Below are positions 1-12,400 of a stretch of 64,000 nucleotides of DNA, in pieces (position 1 is the stretch's first letter; each line of letters opens with the position of its first letter). The notes beneath the pieces were generated by a model. That model had not been told where the DNA came from and made no database searches. It worked only from the letters and a program-made list of their open reading frames with translations. Made by a program: the position numbers and the translations under genes. Origin of the DNA: Cymbidium sinense. Taxonomy: Eukaryota > Streptophyta > Magnoliopsida > Asparagales > Orchidaceae. Location: NCBI GenBank assembly GCA_021442155.1, contig CM038214.1, positions 312,201,001-312,265,000 of the forward strand, read 5' to 3'.

Positions 1-288
1 TTCTTATTTTTCTCTTACTTTTACATTTTCTTTTTCTTTCTCTTTTATTTTTAAACTTTGGCCAAGTTTGCAAGAATAGACTTGGTGATTTTGAGGGTGG
101 TAGTTAGCTGCATCCTCATATCTACCGACCTCATGAACTGTGAATGACTTGAGATCTCCTTTGACACAGTAGATGATCCCACCTCTCACGAACTTCATAC
201 ACTAATGTATAGAGGACGGAAGTATGTTGTTCTCATGTATCCATGGTATCCCAAGGAAAGTGTTCAAACATGTATCTGAGTCTATAAT
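1..288 (-). pseudogene. Ty3/gypsy (Tat-type) protease C-terminal end / protease-RT linker, fragment
   Basis: On the minus strand, residues such as KFVRGGIIYCVKGDLKSFTV and VHEVGRYEDAANYHPQN match the stretch that follows the protease in plant Tat-type gypsy polyproteins. A fuller version lies at 57079-57466, where the family motif LGRPWIHE is readable. The fragment enters the window from the left, so RT and integrase would lie below position 1. At about 288 homology to the other copy jumps: compared with 57467-58080, roughly 600-700 bases including the repeat A left end are missing here. Non-functional; family assignment is good, exact borders are approximate. Confidence 0.75.
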
Positions 289-479
289 ATGAAACTAAAT
301 CATACAAAATCATAAATTTAAATGAAATATACATTTAGATCATGAAAACTAAATCATACCAAATCAAAATCCAAGCCTAAGCCACATGACCCAACTCCGT
401 GGACTTAGCTAAATTCCTTCATTCCAAAACCCAGATTCAATTGATTTTCTCAAGAATCAATTATACATTTAATCGTATT

Positions 480-1500
480 CACAAATATAAATGAAATCTA
501 CAATCATCAAGCCAAACCAAAATCAACCCAAGCCAAACTCAACTTAACATGAAATGTTCAAATGAACCAAAACTCATTTGAACCCAAGCTAATTGCAAAT
601 AAATTTATACATCAATCCCAAATCCATATATAAACTCAATTAAATCAAACTAAACCTAAAATCAGGCCAACTAAACCCAATTGGTCCACTTAAACCAAAG
701 TGGCCAATTTGACCTATTTGAGCCAAGTTCTAATCCTACCCAAATTAGATTGAACCAAGCCCATCAAAACATCTCATCATTATTGTTGATCACCCTAGGT
801 TGATCAATTATCATAAATTAGGTCAAAAAAAGTCAACTTATTTACTCATATTAATCCAAACTAGCCAAACTACAACCTAAGACAAATCCCTTGAAACCAA
901 TGATTCATACCAAATCAAAATCAATATTTGAATATGACTTGACCTTCAATTGAGTTAAACCAAACCCAATAAGCCCTCTTGACACAGGTTGACCCAAATT
1001 GACCTAAAAGACTAAATTGAATCAAATCAAAATATAAACTAAATTGGTTGCAGCCAACGGCTCAAGTTCATTCCAAATTGATTGTTGAACTTGACCAAAG
1101 CTATGATTGGACCCAATTGAACCCAATTAACCTACTTAGCTGATATTGACCTAAATGTTCAAGCTGGCCTAAATTAAAACCAAATCTAAATTAATAGAAA
1201 CCAAAGCCTACAATCATCTTTAATTTGGTCAACTAAACCCAAACCAACACCTAACTCAAGCCAATTTGCCTAATTTGGTCAAATTGGTCAACTTAACCCA
1301 TTTGACCCAAATGAATTCAAATGAGCCAAAATTAAATCCAAGCCAAAATAAACCAAACCAATTAAAAAAAAATCCCAAATGATCATAGAACTTGACCCAA
1401 CCCTTGGTTTGACCTAATTTGACCAATTTGGTCAACTTGACCCAACCTAACCCAATTTGACCTAAATAAGTCAAATTGAACCAAACCTAACCAAATCAAC
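480..1500. repeat. Degenerate TTGACC/CCAAATTG-rich simple sequence in repeat A
   Basis: Short words such as TTGACC, CCAATTTG, GGTCAACTTG and CCCAA recur every 10-30 bases over about 1 kb with no fixed period. The equivalent stretch at 58250-59300 has the same character. It looks like an old, decayed minisatellite or a low-complexity region of the element. The short open frame on the minus strand (1256-1474) reads through these words and has no recognisable protein features. Confidence 0.6.
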
Positions 1501-3958
1501 TATAATTGACTTGCAATTTGGGCTAACCCACTTTTGGCTCTCAAATCTTCCCAAATCAAATCCAATGCTAAATGATCATTCTACCCTTAGGTTAAGGGCA
1601 TGACATGAGACAAATCATCAATGTAAGTGGTCATTTCCATTCCTTGGTCACTTGGTACTCTCCCAATGGTCCACCTAAGCACCTAGGACACTAGCCAACC
1701 TGACCCAAGTGGTGGTTGGGTCGGCCATGACCCATGCGAGGTGAAATCACCTCACCCTCCCCAATAAAGTATTGAAACCCATAGGACACCCATGATTCTT
1801 TCTTGGTAGACACTTCCACACCTTGAACTAACCAAGCTGAGCCAACTCACCTCTTCCCTAGCACCCATGACTCATTGAGATGGTCGAACGCCCTATATTG
1901 TTTCTCCATCAAACTGAAATTAACTTTGCACGCACCTTCCCTAGGCCTCGTTGAGCAATAATGAATCATCTCCCAAGCTTCCTGAGCACCAGAGGTGGGA
2001 CTTTAATCAAAGTTGAGCTCTAAATCATCGGTTTGTGCCCTTACGAGTGAATGTTAAGGAATTGATCCAGTTATTGCTCAACAAGCTTCATTTCCACTAG
2101 ATGAAGCTTCCTCATTCATTCGAACTGCCAGTCTTAAGCTCTAGCAAGGTATGCTTCCAAAACTGATCCTTAGGAAAAAATGGGTTGGAGATTTTTGAAG
2201 AAAACTTGCTTCTCATGTGATCTTGATAATTGGATCCCCTCCAATCAATGTTGTGAAGGTGTGGGATCCTTTTGGAGTTGATCTGAGCTCTAGTAAGCTA
2301 AGGTCAGGTGAGGAATGGTGGACAGACTCTATTCTACCTCACTCGCATGACGTTAAATCACACATTATCCTTTCCACGTGATCAAAATGGGCGATCATGA
2401 TTAGATCTACTAAATTGATCTAATTTAATCCTATTAAGATGTGGGATTAATCGTAGCCATCCAATCTTAAATCGGAAGGCAGACGAGAAAGCATGTGCAC
2501 TGCCATCACGTAGGTGCTAAGTCGGATAAGTTTCAAGTAGCCAATCCTATGACACCATGTGAAAAGCACACCGCGTCAGTGCGTCACGTGGGATTAGGCT
2601 TTAAATATGCTTAATTAATCATTTTAATGGCTAAAACTTCTAAAATCATAAAAAAATAATATAGAAATAAAAAATACAAATAAATACTAATTTTAAAGGA
2701 ATTTCTAAGGAGAATTAATTAAAAATTATATTAAATAATTTTAAATAATAATTAAAGATTAATTACAAAATTAATTATCTTAATTACTCTTTAATTACTT
2801 GAGCAATTATTCCTAAATTTGGTAGGTTAATTTAATGGGATGATCTCTACCTCCCATGATTTTCTTTGGATTTATTGCTCACTTAATTAAGAAAATTGAC
2901 AAATTAAATCTTAAGTACTCTTTTAAGTTAATTAATGATTAATTATTTCCATGAATAGTAATAAATTGGTTAATTAAGTTTATTAATCATTGTTTAACAT
3001 TAAGTTAACTAAGGAATAAGGTTGGGACCCCCTTTTCCAATGTTCGTTTTACCCTTTTTTTAAATGAAATTAATTAAAATTTAACAAATTAATTAAATCA
3101 CTTAATTAAATTGAAATCATGGTCACATCTGACCTTAATTAATAAAATCATAGGGTAGATCTTTAGGTGTTTAATAACCTAAATGTGTTTAATGAAATTA
3201 TGGTTAGTCCACATATGTGGAAAATCATAAGAGTAATTAATTAACTCCCTTAATATAATTAACTATTAATCATGAGCCAATTACATTAGGCCCCTTTTAT
3301 TTCTTAGGATCATTGCAAGTTTATTTTCCATGCATATCATGTTGGCTCATAATTATTTAGTTAATTACTTTAAGGTGACATAAGTAAGAGTAATTAATTC
3401 GTCTAATTAAGGGTTCAACTTAATTAATCCATAAAATCAACTTAATTACATTTCCTTAAATTAAATCAAATCACTAATGTGGGAATTGGTTTAAAATAGT
3501 AAGTGATGATTTCTCTTCTCCTATTTAAATCAAATCAAATCCAAAAATTAAATAATAAAGAATCTTTGGTTTGCTTTAAATAAACTTATTTGATTTGATT
3601 ATTTTAAGAACCAGTTTGGTTGAATAAACCACATGCTTATATTTGACTATCCTCCTTCCAATTAAGTTAAATTTGGTATGTAATTTGAATTCATGCATCC
3701 ATCTTTTCAAAATCAACTAAAATAAAATGGATTTACTTTATGTAAGCTTGCATGTGTTGATTTAATTTAATATATGCGTGGCTATTATCACTATTAAATC
3801 CAAATGTATTTTTCAAAAGCTTGTAAATGAATAATAATATGTGTTATGATGGTAGTTATAAATACAAAAGAAATGCATGTGCTTATAGCTTAAGTGTATG
3901 AATGTTAAGTTCTATTTCCTCTATTCATGTGTTGATTTATATAAGATTAAATGGTAAT

Positions 3959-4560
3959 GGGCTTTAGCTAGCCCCAAGGAGGTCATTTAATTACCTAATT
4001 TCTTTGGTTTAACAATGGAACATACCCATTTGATTTCATTCTGATGTATTTCAACATTAGAATTTGGATAGAGCTTCAATTCTTATATATAAATGATTAA
4101 ATAAAAAAAGATACAATCTTTGCATGGTTCTCTTTCCCTCATTTATGTATACATCCATGTGTGTCCAAGAAAAGCAAGTATATAGTCAAGACATCCTTGG
4201 AATACGAGGCTTTAGTTAGCTCCAAGGAGGTCATTTGATTATCTCACTTCCCTGATTTAACAACAACACATTCTTGCTTATATCTTTATGCATGTATATG
4301 TATATGTGATTAGTGAATGAAAATTCCATTTTACATTAAAATTGCATGCATTCATAATTGACTAAGTGGTTGAATTAATTAGACTTATGATTTGGAGCTT
4401 ACTTCTTATGTTCATGTATACAAATTTAGATATGTTTGAATGTAAATGGGTATATAGTTTGGACATCTCAAGAATATGAGGCTTTAGCTATCTCTAAAGA
4501 GGTCATTTGATTACCTCACTTCCCTAGTTTAATAATGGCACATGTCAATTTAATTTCATT
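3959..4560 (+). repeat. Three-copy tandem module in repeat A
   Basis: A module starting GGCTTTAGCTAGC, then CCAAGGAGGTCATTTGATTA, occurs at about 3959, 4208 and 4480 (spacing 249 and 272). Each is followed by a diverged segment mentioning CACTTCCCT and a TTTCATTCTTATGT-type stretch. Repeat A copy 2 has only two modules (61991 and 62237), so the array has gained or lost a unit. Confidence 0.75.
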
Positions 4561-7189
4561 CTTATGTCCTTTTTGTATAAGAATTTGGATAAAGTTTTAA
4601 ATTAATATGTTTAAATAATTCAATCAAATAAAATATAAATTCTAAACATACACATACATTCATCATTTTGGTGTGCTAAAATATGTTGCATGCATATATA
4701 TACTTAGGATTAAATCATATGCATGTTACATGTGATGGAAAGGAATGATTTAATATATGTCATGTGGTAGTAATATAATTAAATTAATCTTCAAATGCCT
4801 CTCATTTTGAATAGGATTACTTAAAGTGAACTTAAACTTAAGATTAATTAAATCATTTAATAAGCCATTCACTAAAGAGAACTAAATCAAATTAATATAC
4901 TTTAGAAAGTGACTTAAGGTAGGGATGAAAGAGGGAAATCCTCTTTTCCTCTCTTTATAACACTTAGTTGCTAAGTGTAATCAAATGAAACAAAAGAAAA
5001 CACAAATTAAAATTCTCAAATCAATTAAACTACTTTAAGTGAAATCAACATTTCATGTTAAATTGAATCCTTACACAATTAGACAATACAACACTAATGC
5101 CTAACAAGACTTACCACATAAGCCTTAATACACATATAAGAATTAAGTCACCACTTCTAGCTCTAAGTTAGGATGATGTATTATTTGATATATTATTTTT
5201 TTGATGTATTATTTTAGATTGTATGTTAGGGTGTATGCTTCATAGACTGGATGATAGGCCAATATTAGCCTAATCATGTTTTTTGTAGGGGATTTTGCTT
5301 AAGGGATGCATAAAAAGAAATGTAAATACCATTTTTGCTAGTTGCTTAAATCCTTAAGCATAATCCAAGTTAAGACAGGTGAGCTTAGTTACCCATGTGT
5401 AGGGTTCTAAGTCCAAATTATAAATACAATTGCTTAAGAATATATGTATATTTAGCTAACATCTATTTTGCAGGTGTAGTTAGATTTACTTTTTTTCATA
5501 GAAATGTAATTTTTGCAATAGGAATTAGGATTACTGCTATTAGGGATTAGGATGAGCAGTGGCTAGAAGGCTTTGTCCTGGGGTGCCCTATGATGCCTTT
5601 GAAGTAAGCACCATCCAAATCAAAGAAGGAACCAAATCATAAATGGAGATATGAAGAAAGAAGACCCCCATAGCATTTAATACAATTATAATTATTCTTT
5701 CATATTGTAGGTTATATAAGGGTAGAGCTCGGCTACCCATCTTTTCTCTCTTCAGGTTGTACGAAGGCACCCGACTACACCGACCTTTTATTCTTTCATG
5801 ATAGTTTATATAATTTTTTGATGTTATGTTTACATTGTGCATTAGGACGACATGCTTTTCATAGTTTCTTAAATGATTGATGATTTAATGTGTGGCTTGG
5901 ATATGATTAGGCTCTTAAGATAAAAATAACTTTTCTACCTAACTAATCACTCAAAATTAAATTTTAAACAACTCATAACCTCATCACAAAGCCTAAGACA
6001 TAAATAAGATAAGTAAAAGATTTAATAACCCCTTAGCTGTATGGTTGTATGTTTCACATCATGCATGTATATTCTTTCTCTCTTGAACATGAAGGATCTT
6101 CATCCTTGCACGATAAAGGAATGCTCGACCTGTGAGGGCACCCCTTATGGTGGAGAACACCTTCATCTAGCTGATTTGACCTATAACCTATTTCATCATA
6201 CATTTAGGCATAAGAAATCTTAAAGCCTCTGTCAAAATTATGTGTTTAAAATGAAATAAAATTTGAAAATATATTGCATCTATAGATTAAGTCATATGCT
6301 CATACCAATCATGCTCTAGTTTCTTATGGAGTGTTTAGGACTTTAATCTCTTTCTAATTAAATAACTACCCTAGCTATCTTGCAATTCATAAGACGAGAC
6401 TACATGGTTTTAAAATCATAGGAGCAGTTAGCAGGCGACCACTTCAAGCAGTTATAAGTCCAAAAGTCAAATATTTTATTCTCTCTTGTGGAGGTAAACC
6501 CTTATGTCCACCTGTCGCTTTGATTTGGGTCATGCTTTAGTTGGTACTAAAGTTCCCTAGAATTAGGATTTGAGGTAGCTATTTTCTTTAGGCTATGAGC
6601 ATAAATTCTCACCTCTTAGGCATTCCCATAATCTTGTGTTGGTGGACTATAATCCCTAGTAATCTAATTAAATTTCAACTTAAAAGATATAAATCCCCTC
6701 AACTTCAAAATTATAAAGCCCAATCATAAGATATATTGGAATGCTCATTAGGCTTCCTAGTATCATGAGCATTTCTTACTTATTTTATTTGGATTCCAAA
6801 AATAAGTCTTCTCCTTGAACTTTTCCAATTGATTTTCCAAATACAACCAATATTTTGATAGTTTAACCTTGAAATCATTGGAGATGATAATTATCTACTT
6901 TAATCGAGAGTATTCTTAAGAAATTTTATTTCCTAAGATGTAATTAACTATAGAGGCTTGCCTCCATAAGGAACTTAATAACCTCGCTTAATATAAACCC
7001 TACTTTATTCATCCATGTAAAGTAGGGGGAAAATCTCTAGTACATTCGAAGACACATCATGCTTATGGAGTCTTTATTATGTAGTTAGGACCATTGTAGA
7101 GTGATGTCTCTATCTTTTGAGATAGTACATCATACCTCAATGTTGTACTCGATCATCTCAAAAAGTATCCTCCAAAAATAAACACCACA

Positions 7190-7352
7190 AAACCCTCTCA
7201 CCTTGTTCATTAAATCCTCTCAACATCATCTTTTCATTTTGGAGTTTGGAGATGTCGATCCTTAAGTAGGCAAGGGTTCTTAGACTCATAATATTAATTG
7301 ATACACCTAGGTCAACCAGAACTTTGGATAGCCTATATCTGCCAACATCCAT
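7190..7352 (-). pseudogene. Ty3/gypsy (Tat-type) aspartic protease N-terminal part, interrupted by repeat A
   Basis: The minus strand encodes a retropepsin core: KVLVDLGVSINIMSLRTLAY followed by RIDISKLQNEKMMLRGFNEQ. This fits the plant gypsy protease pattern in which a DGG/DSG-like catalytic box (here D-L-G, altered) precedes SINI and a later RGF. The frame is cut after GERVL by repeat A; the rest of the protease (VLGSIVLPLEIDDWK) is readable in the second locus at 57430-57466. The catalytic D is present but the following residue is leucine, so activity is unlikely even without the insertion. Function in the family: processing of the Gag-Pol polyprotein. Confidence 0.8.
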
Positions 7353-8480
7353 TATAATGTAAAGAAGCAGTTATGCTCGGTCATCCCTAGGAGTAAGTCT
7401 TCATTGTTTAATGTAACTCTTAATATGTCCTTCAAGTGGCATGCCTCCTCTTTAATAGCAGTCAGCTGAGCTAAGCATATCTCTAGATCAAGTAAGGTGT
7501 TGATTAGAGATTCCATCATCTCTTTCGATTAGACAAGGGCATCATATATATTTAACTTAACTGAAAACTTTCTAAGGTGAGCAAGGACATTGTAATCAAC
7601 TCAGGTTTGGTCCTCCATAAGCATATCCATGGGTGGAGCATCTTATGGAGGGGCTATCTACTCTCAAACCAATGACTTGCTTACCCTTATCCTGAGGTGC
7701 TACTCTTGGAGGTAGAACTTTGCCACTATATAGGTTGACTGTAGTGACTTCTTGGAATGCTGAGCTTGTGGAAAGTTCTACCTCCTCATTAGGCATACCT
7801 ACAGCTTCTCTTAACAGATCCTCAAAGTCAGTTAACTCTAAGTCAATCTCAAGAGGTGAACCTAATTGATTCAGAGAAGGATAGTCTAACTCTGAATCAG
7901 AATAGAAAGGATCAGAACTACTAGAGCTATTATTTTTATTTAGACTCGGAGAGCTTTCAATAGGAATAAAGTCAAGAGCATCAAAAGTAAATAATATATA
8001 AGTATAATCAGCTTTCTTCATTAATTTCTTTTTGGGTGGAGGTACATGATCAAGTAAAGTAAGCGGAATGGATTTAGTGTCCTTATCCGTAGATACAATG
8101 CTCCTGGTGGTAGAAGAGGAGCTAGCAAAAGTGGTGGTAGCTGCAACGGTGGAGGGAGTACTAGACTCGAAAGGTGGCTATGCTCGTGGACTATCCCGGG
8201 CATGTTTGGTGAGTTGCTACTACTGGTGGGCTATCATCCTCCCACGAGTTGTCTTTTACAACTAGCAAACCTTCCTTAATGTTGGAGGTCTGATCTACTT
8301 TAGGCACCTACAAGAAAAGCTTCTTGATCTTAGAAATGATCTTCTTAGAGGTTCAGGATAGGGAGATATCCTAACCTTATTTGGGCTTAAGAGGATCGCA
8401 AGTATCCCCAAGGATTACTCTAACATAACTAGATGGTTGTTCTAATAAGTATTCCTTAGGGATAACTATGGCCCTCAATT
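7353..8480 (-). pseudogene. Ty3/gypsy gag-to-protease linker region, decayed
   Basis: The minus-strand frame 8021-7596 is a 141-residue Ser/Glu-rich stretch. It contains VTTVNLYSGKVLPPR, which resembles the 'T-L-R-S-G-K' box that plant gypsy polyproteins carry between Gag and protease. A Pro-rich segment (8021-8203) is out of frame with it. The plus-strand frames here are shadows. The region links the zinc-knuckle-like end of Gag (about 8500-8570) with the protease at 7352 and carries several stops, so no continuous polyprotein exists. Confidence 0.6.
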
Positions 8481-9436
8481 TGTAGCTGTGCTTAAGCTAG
8501 TCCTTAAAAGTGATACAATCCTCTAAGATATGGCTTAACATGAGGTGGTAGGGGCAATAGCTAGGATCATCACTCTTGCCCACTTCCTCCGACCTCTTAG
8601 GCTCTAGTAACTTAAAGTCAGGTTTCTTTAAGAGATTTTTAAAGATTTTCCTAACCACCTCCCTCTAGAATGGATATGGCTTATTCAATCAATAGACAAG
8701 AGTAGGTGGAAAGTAGCTACATGGCAATGGATATGAATACCACTGCTAGTTAGGCTACTGAGGTGTTAAAAATGGTCATTGTGAACACTGCGGTGGCCGA
8801 TATGATGGTTGAGGTGGTGGAAGAGGAGGTGGCAAAGGAGGTTGCTGAGCTCATAGTCTCTCAAACTGAACTCTAGCTTGCTGCTTCCCTCTGTCCATCA
8901 AAATAACTGTCCCTTGCTTCTTCTCAAACACCTTCTGTGTCTTGGGCCTAGATGATTGGTCGGGAAAGGGAAACTGTTTGGCTTCCGCTTGTAAGCTAGC
9001 CACCTTGTTGATTAATTTATCAAATGTTTTGATGGTCAAGGCCTTAAGCATGAAGGCGACCAGGCCATGGATATTCTTGAGAACAATCTCAATGCCATGC
9101 TGTTCAGACAGCTGTGGTTCGCTTTTCATGCACAGGTTGTGCCACTTGAGAATGTAATCAACAAGAGACTCATTGAGTTTCTATTTCTCTACAATGAGGT
9201 CACCTATAATGACCCTCTGCTGAGCTCCAACAAACCTCTTAATGAAGAGGTGCTCCAACTCAGCAATAGTTTTCATCGAATTGTTGGGCAGTTCGGTGTA
9301 CCAATCAAATGCAACAATTGATGGATTGCTAACGAAAAGGCGAAGAGGGCGTCTCGCCCAGTTGCACAATATTAATGTGTGCAATGTGTTATTGTGAGCT
9401 CCCACTACCATCAAAGATCTTAAAGGATGGCAGCAT
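8481..9436 (-). pseudogene. Ty3/gypsy (Tat-type) gag, truncated by a telomere-like array
   Basis: From the 5' side (high coordinates), the minus strand reads IVAFDWYTELPNNSMKTIAE and LEHLFIKRFVGAQQRV. This is the conserved capsid pattern of plant gypsy Gag (W-Y-x-L-P-x-x-S-I...L...F..RF). Next comes HGLVAFMLKALTIKTFDKLI with VASLQAEAKQ (9129-8851), then after stops and a proline-rich run KSDDPSYCPYHLMLSHILED at about 8518-8580, a modified zinc knuckle (C-x2-YH...H...D-C). Gag would form the particle core and bind RNA. The 5' part is gone: at about 9436 the sequence changes abruptly to CCTAAA/AATAAA repeats, and the open frame that runs on to 9507 is only translated repeat. Confidence 0.75.
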
Positions 9437-12400
9437 AAAACCTTAAATAAAATAAAAACTAAATAAAAACCTAAACCTAAAAATAAAAAAAATAATAATA
9501 AAACCAAAACCCTAAACTTAAAAAAAAACCTAAACCAAAAATAAACATAAACCTAAACTAAAATAAACTAAAATAAAATAAATAAAATTTAAACCTAAAC
9601 CTAAAATAAACTAAACCTAAACCCTAAACTAAATAAAATAAAATAAAAATAAACCTAAACATAAACTAAAAAAAAACTTTAAAAAAAAACCTAAAATAAA
9701 AACCTAAAACCTAAACCTATAAAAATAAAACAAAAACCTAAACATAAACCTAAAAATAAAAGCCAAAACATAAATCTAAAAAATAAAATAAAAATAAAAC
9801 TAAACTAAAAAAATAAACATAAACATAAACCTAAACCTAAAATATAAACTAAAATAAAAAACCTATACTAAAATAAATAAAACTAAAATAAATAAACTAA
9901 ACTAAAATAAATAAATCTAAAATAAATAAGCTAAATTAAATAAAAATAATAAATCAACCTAAATAAAAATAAAAAAATAAAATAAACTAAAACACATGAA
10001 AAAACTAAATAAACCTAAATAAAAATTGAAATTAAAATTAACTAAAATAAATAAAAAATAAACTATAAAAACCTAAACCTGTTGGTTTACTTAATTTTCT
10101 TTTAAAAAAAAACTTAAACCATAAACCCTAAACCATAAACCATAAACCTTAACTCCTAAACCCTAAAAAAATAGATCCTAAACCCAAATCTTAAAACCCT
10201 ACCACTAAACCTACCATAAACTCAAATCCTAAACCCTAAACCTAAAAATCTACCATAAACCCTTCCAACCCTAAACTAGTACCCACCTAACCTAAACCAC
10301 TACCCTGAGCCACAAAAACTAACTACCCAGGCCCTGGGCCACTAACTACACCTAAATCTTAAAACCACTTGACTCCAAAACCTAACTCCCTCCCTAAACT
10401 AACTCTACCATGACCCTAAACCATAAATGTTAAATCTCCTAAATCCACAAACCTAAACCTCCAACCCTAACCAAACCACTAGATCTAAACCATAAACCCT
10501 AAACCTAAAAGCTCCACTAAATAAAACCTAAAAATAAAATAAATAATAAAACCTAAACCTAAAAAAAATAAAATATTAAAATAAAATAAAAACCTAAGTT
10601 AGAACCTAAACCTAAACTTACAAATAAAATAAATTTAAAATTAAAAATAAACTAAAATTTAATTAATAAAAACTTAAACAAAATAAAAATATATAAACCT
10701 AAGAACAAGAAACCTAAATAAAATAAAATTAAAACTAAATAAAAACATAAACCAAAAAAATAAACCTAAATATAAATAAAAAATAAAACCCAAACACTAA
10801 ACTAAAAAAACTAAACCTAAAATAAAAATAAAATAAACAAAATAAAATAAACCTAAACCTAAAGTAAAATAAACTAAACTAAAATAAATAAAACTTAAAC
10901 CTAAACCTAAAATAAACTAAACCTAAACCCTAAACTAAATAAAATAAAATGAACTAAAAATAAACCTCAACCTAAACTAAAAAATAAAAGCTAAAAATAG
11001 ACCTAAAATAAAAATCTAAAACTTAAACCTAAAAAAATAAAATAAAAACCTAAACCTAAACATAGAAATAGAAAATAAAAACAAAACCTGAAAAATAAAA
11101 TAAAAATAAAACTAAAGTAAATAATAAACCTAAACCTAAATGTAAATAATAATATAAACTAAAATAAAAGGCCAAAACTAAAATAAATAAACCTAAAATA
11201 AATATTCCAAACTAAAAAAAAATAAAAAATAAAATAAACTAAAAAAAAAAATAAACTAAATAAACTTAAACATATAAGTTTAGTTAATTTTAAAAAGTAA
11301 AATAAAATAAAATAAAACCCTAACCCTAAAATAAACCCTAAACCCAAAATAAAACTACCTACAACCTAGGCAATAAACCTAAATCCTAAACCCTAAACCC
11401 TAAACCCTAAAACCCTAAACCCTAAAACCTACAATCTTAAACCATAAACCCTAAACCCTAAACCCCGAGCTGTAAATCTCAAACACTAAAAACCTAAAAA
11501 CCTAAACCTAAACTATATAAAACCTAAAACTGAAATAAATAAATAAAACGTAAACCTAAATAAAATAAATAAAATAAAATAAAATAAACTTAAAATTAAA
11601 AACAAAACTAAAATAAAATAAATAAAAACATAAACTAAACTAAAAAAACCTAAAAATAAAAAACCTAAATAAAATAAAATTTGAAGGTAAAATAAAATAA
11701 ACTTAAAATAAAATAAAATAAAAATTAAATAAAAACCTAAACCTAAAAATAAAAAATAAATAAAATAAATTAAATTAAAAACCAAACCTAAAAAATAAAA
11801 AATAAAAAAAAATAAAAATAAAAAAAAAACCTAAAAAATAAAATTAAAATAAAACTAAAAAAAAACCAACATAAACCTAAACCTAAACCTAAAAATAAAA
11901 TAAATAAACCTAAAATAAATAAACTAAACTAAATAAAATAAAAAAATAAAATAAAATAAAAAATAAAATAAACTAAATACATAATCTAAGTTTTTTTTAA
12001 AAAAAAACCAAAACCCTAAATCCTAAACCCTACTAAACTTTTAAACCCTAAACCTACCCTAAACCCAAACCTAAACCTAAACTGAAAGATAACCCTAAAA
12101 CCTAAAAAAACCTAACCCAAATCCTACTAACCATAAACCCTAATATGCCCTAAACACTAAACCCTAAACCATAAACCTGACCCTAAACCTAACCCTAAAC
12201 TAAACTAAATAAAATAAAAATAAAATAAACTAAAATAAATAAAAATAAATAAACATAATCCTGGGTTTGGTTTTAAAAAAAAACAAACAAAACCACCTCC
12301 TAAACCTACCCTAAACTTTGGACCCTAAACCCTAAACCTACAACCCTAAACCCTAAACCCTACAGCCCAACCTAAATAAAATAAACAAAACCCAAAAAAC

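Larger units (their letters stand above)
289..7189. mobile_element. Repeat A copy 1: long non-coding insertion in the gypsy protease (giant solo-LTR-like)
   Basis: About 6.9 kb with no convincing coding capacity on either strand. It matches 58080-64000 almost end to end at roughly 85-90% by eye, with small indels. It ends at 7189 in ...CACCACA, immediately before protease-coding DNA that resumes as AAACCCTCTC. The other copy starts with TGTTGACC at 57467 after AGACC. TG...CA ends plus a near-matching 5-base flank (AGACC/AAACC) suggest an LTR-retrotransposon derivative, for example a solo LTR of about 7.5 kb or a large non-autonomous element. Contents in order: TTGACC-rich stretch, a block with promoter-like mixed composition (1900-2600), AT-rich TTAATTAA-type sequence (2600-3600), a three-copy module (3959-4560), and unique-looking sequence to 7189. 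Confidence 0.6.

Noticed and set aside
9437..9507. Extension of gag beyond 9436
   Set aside because: The added residues are translated simple repeat; the gag homology stops at the junction.
11159..11785. Minus-strand F/L/Y-rich frames in the telomere-like array
   Set aside because: They are direct translations of AATAAA/CCTAAA repeats with no start context or domain.
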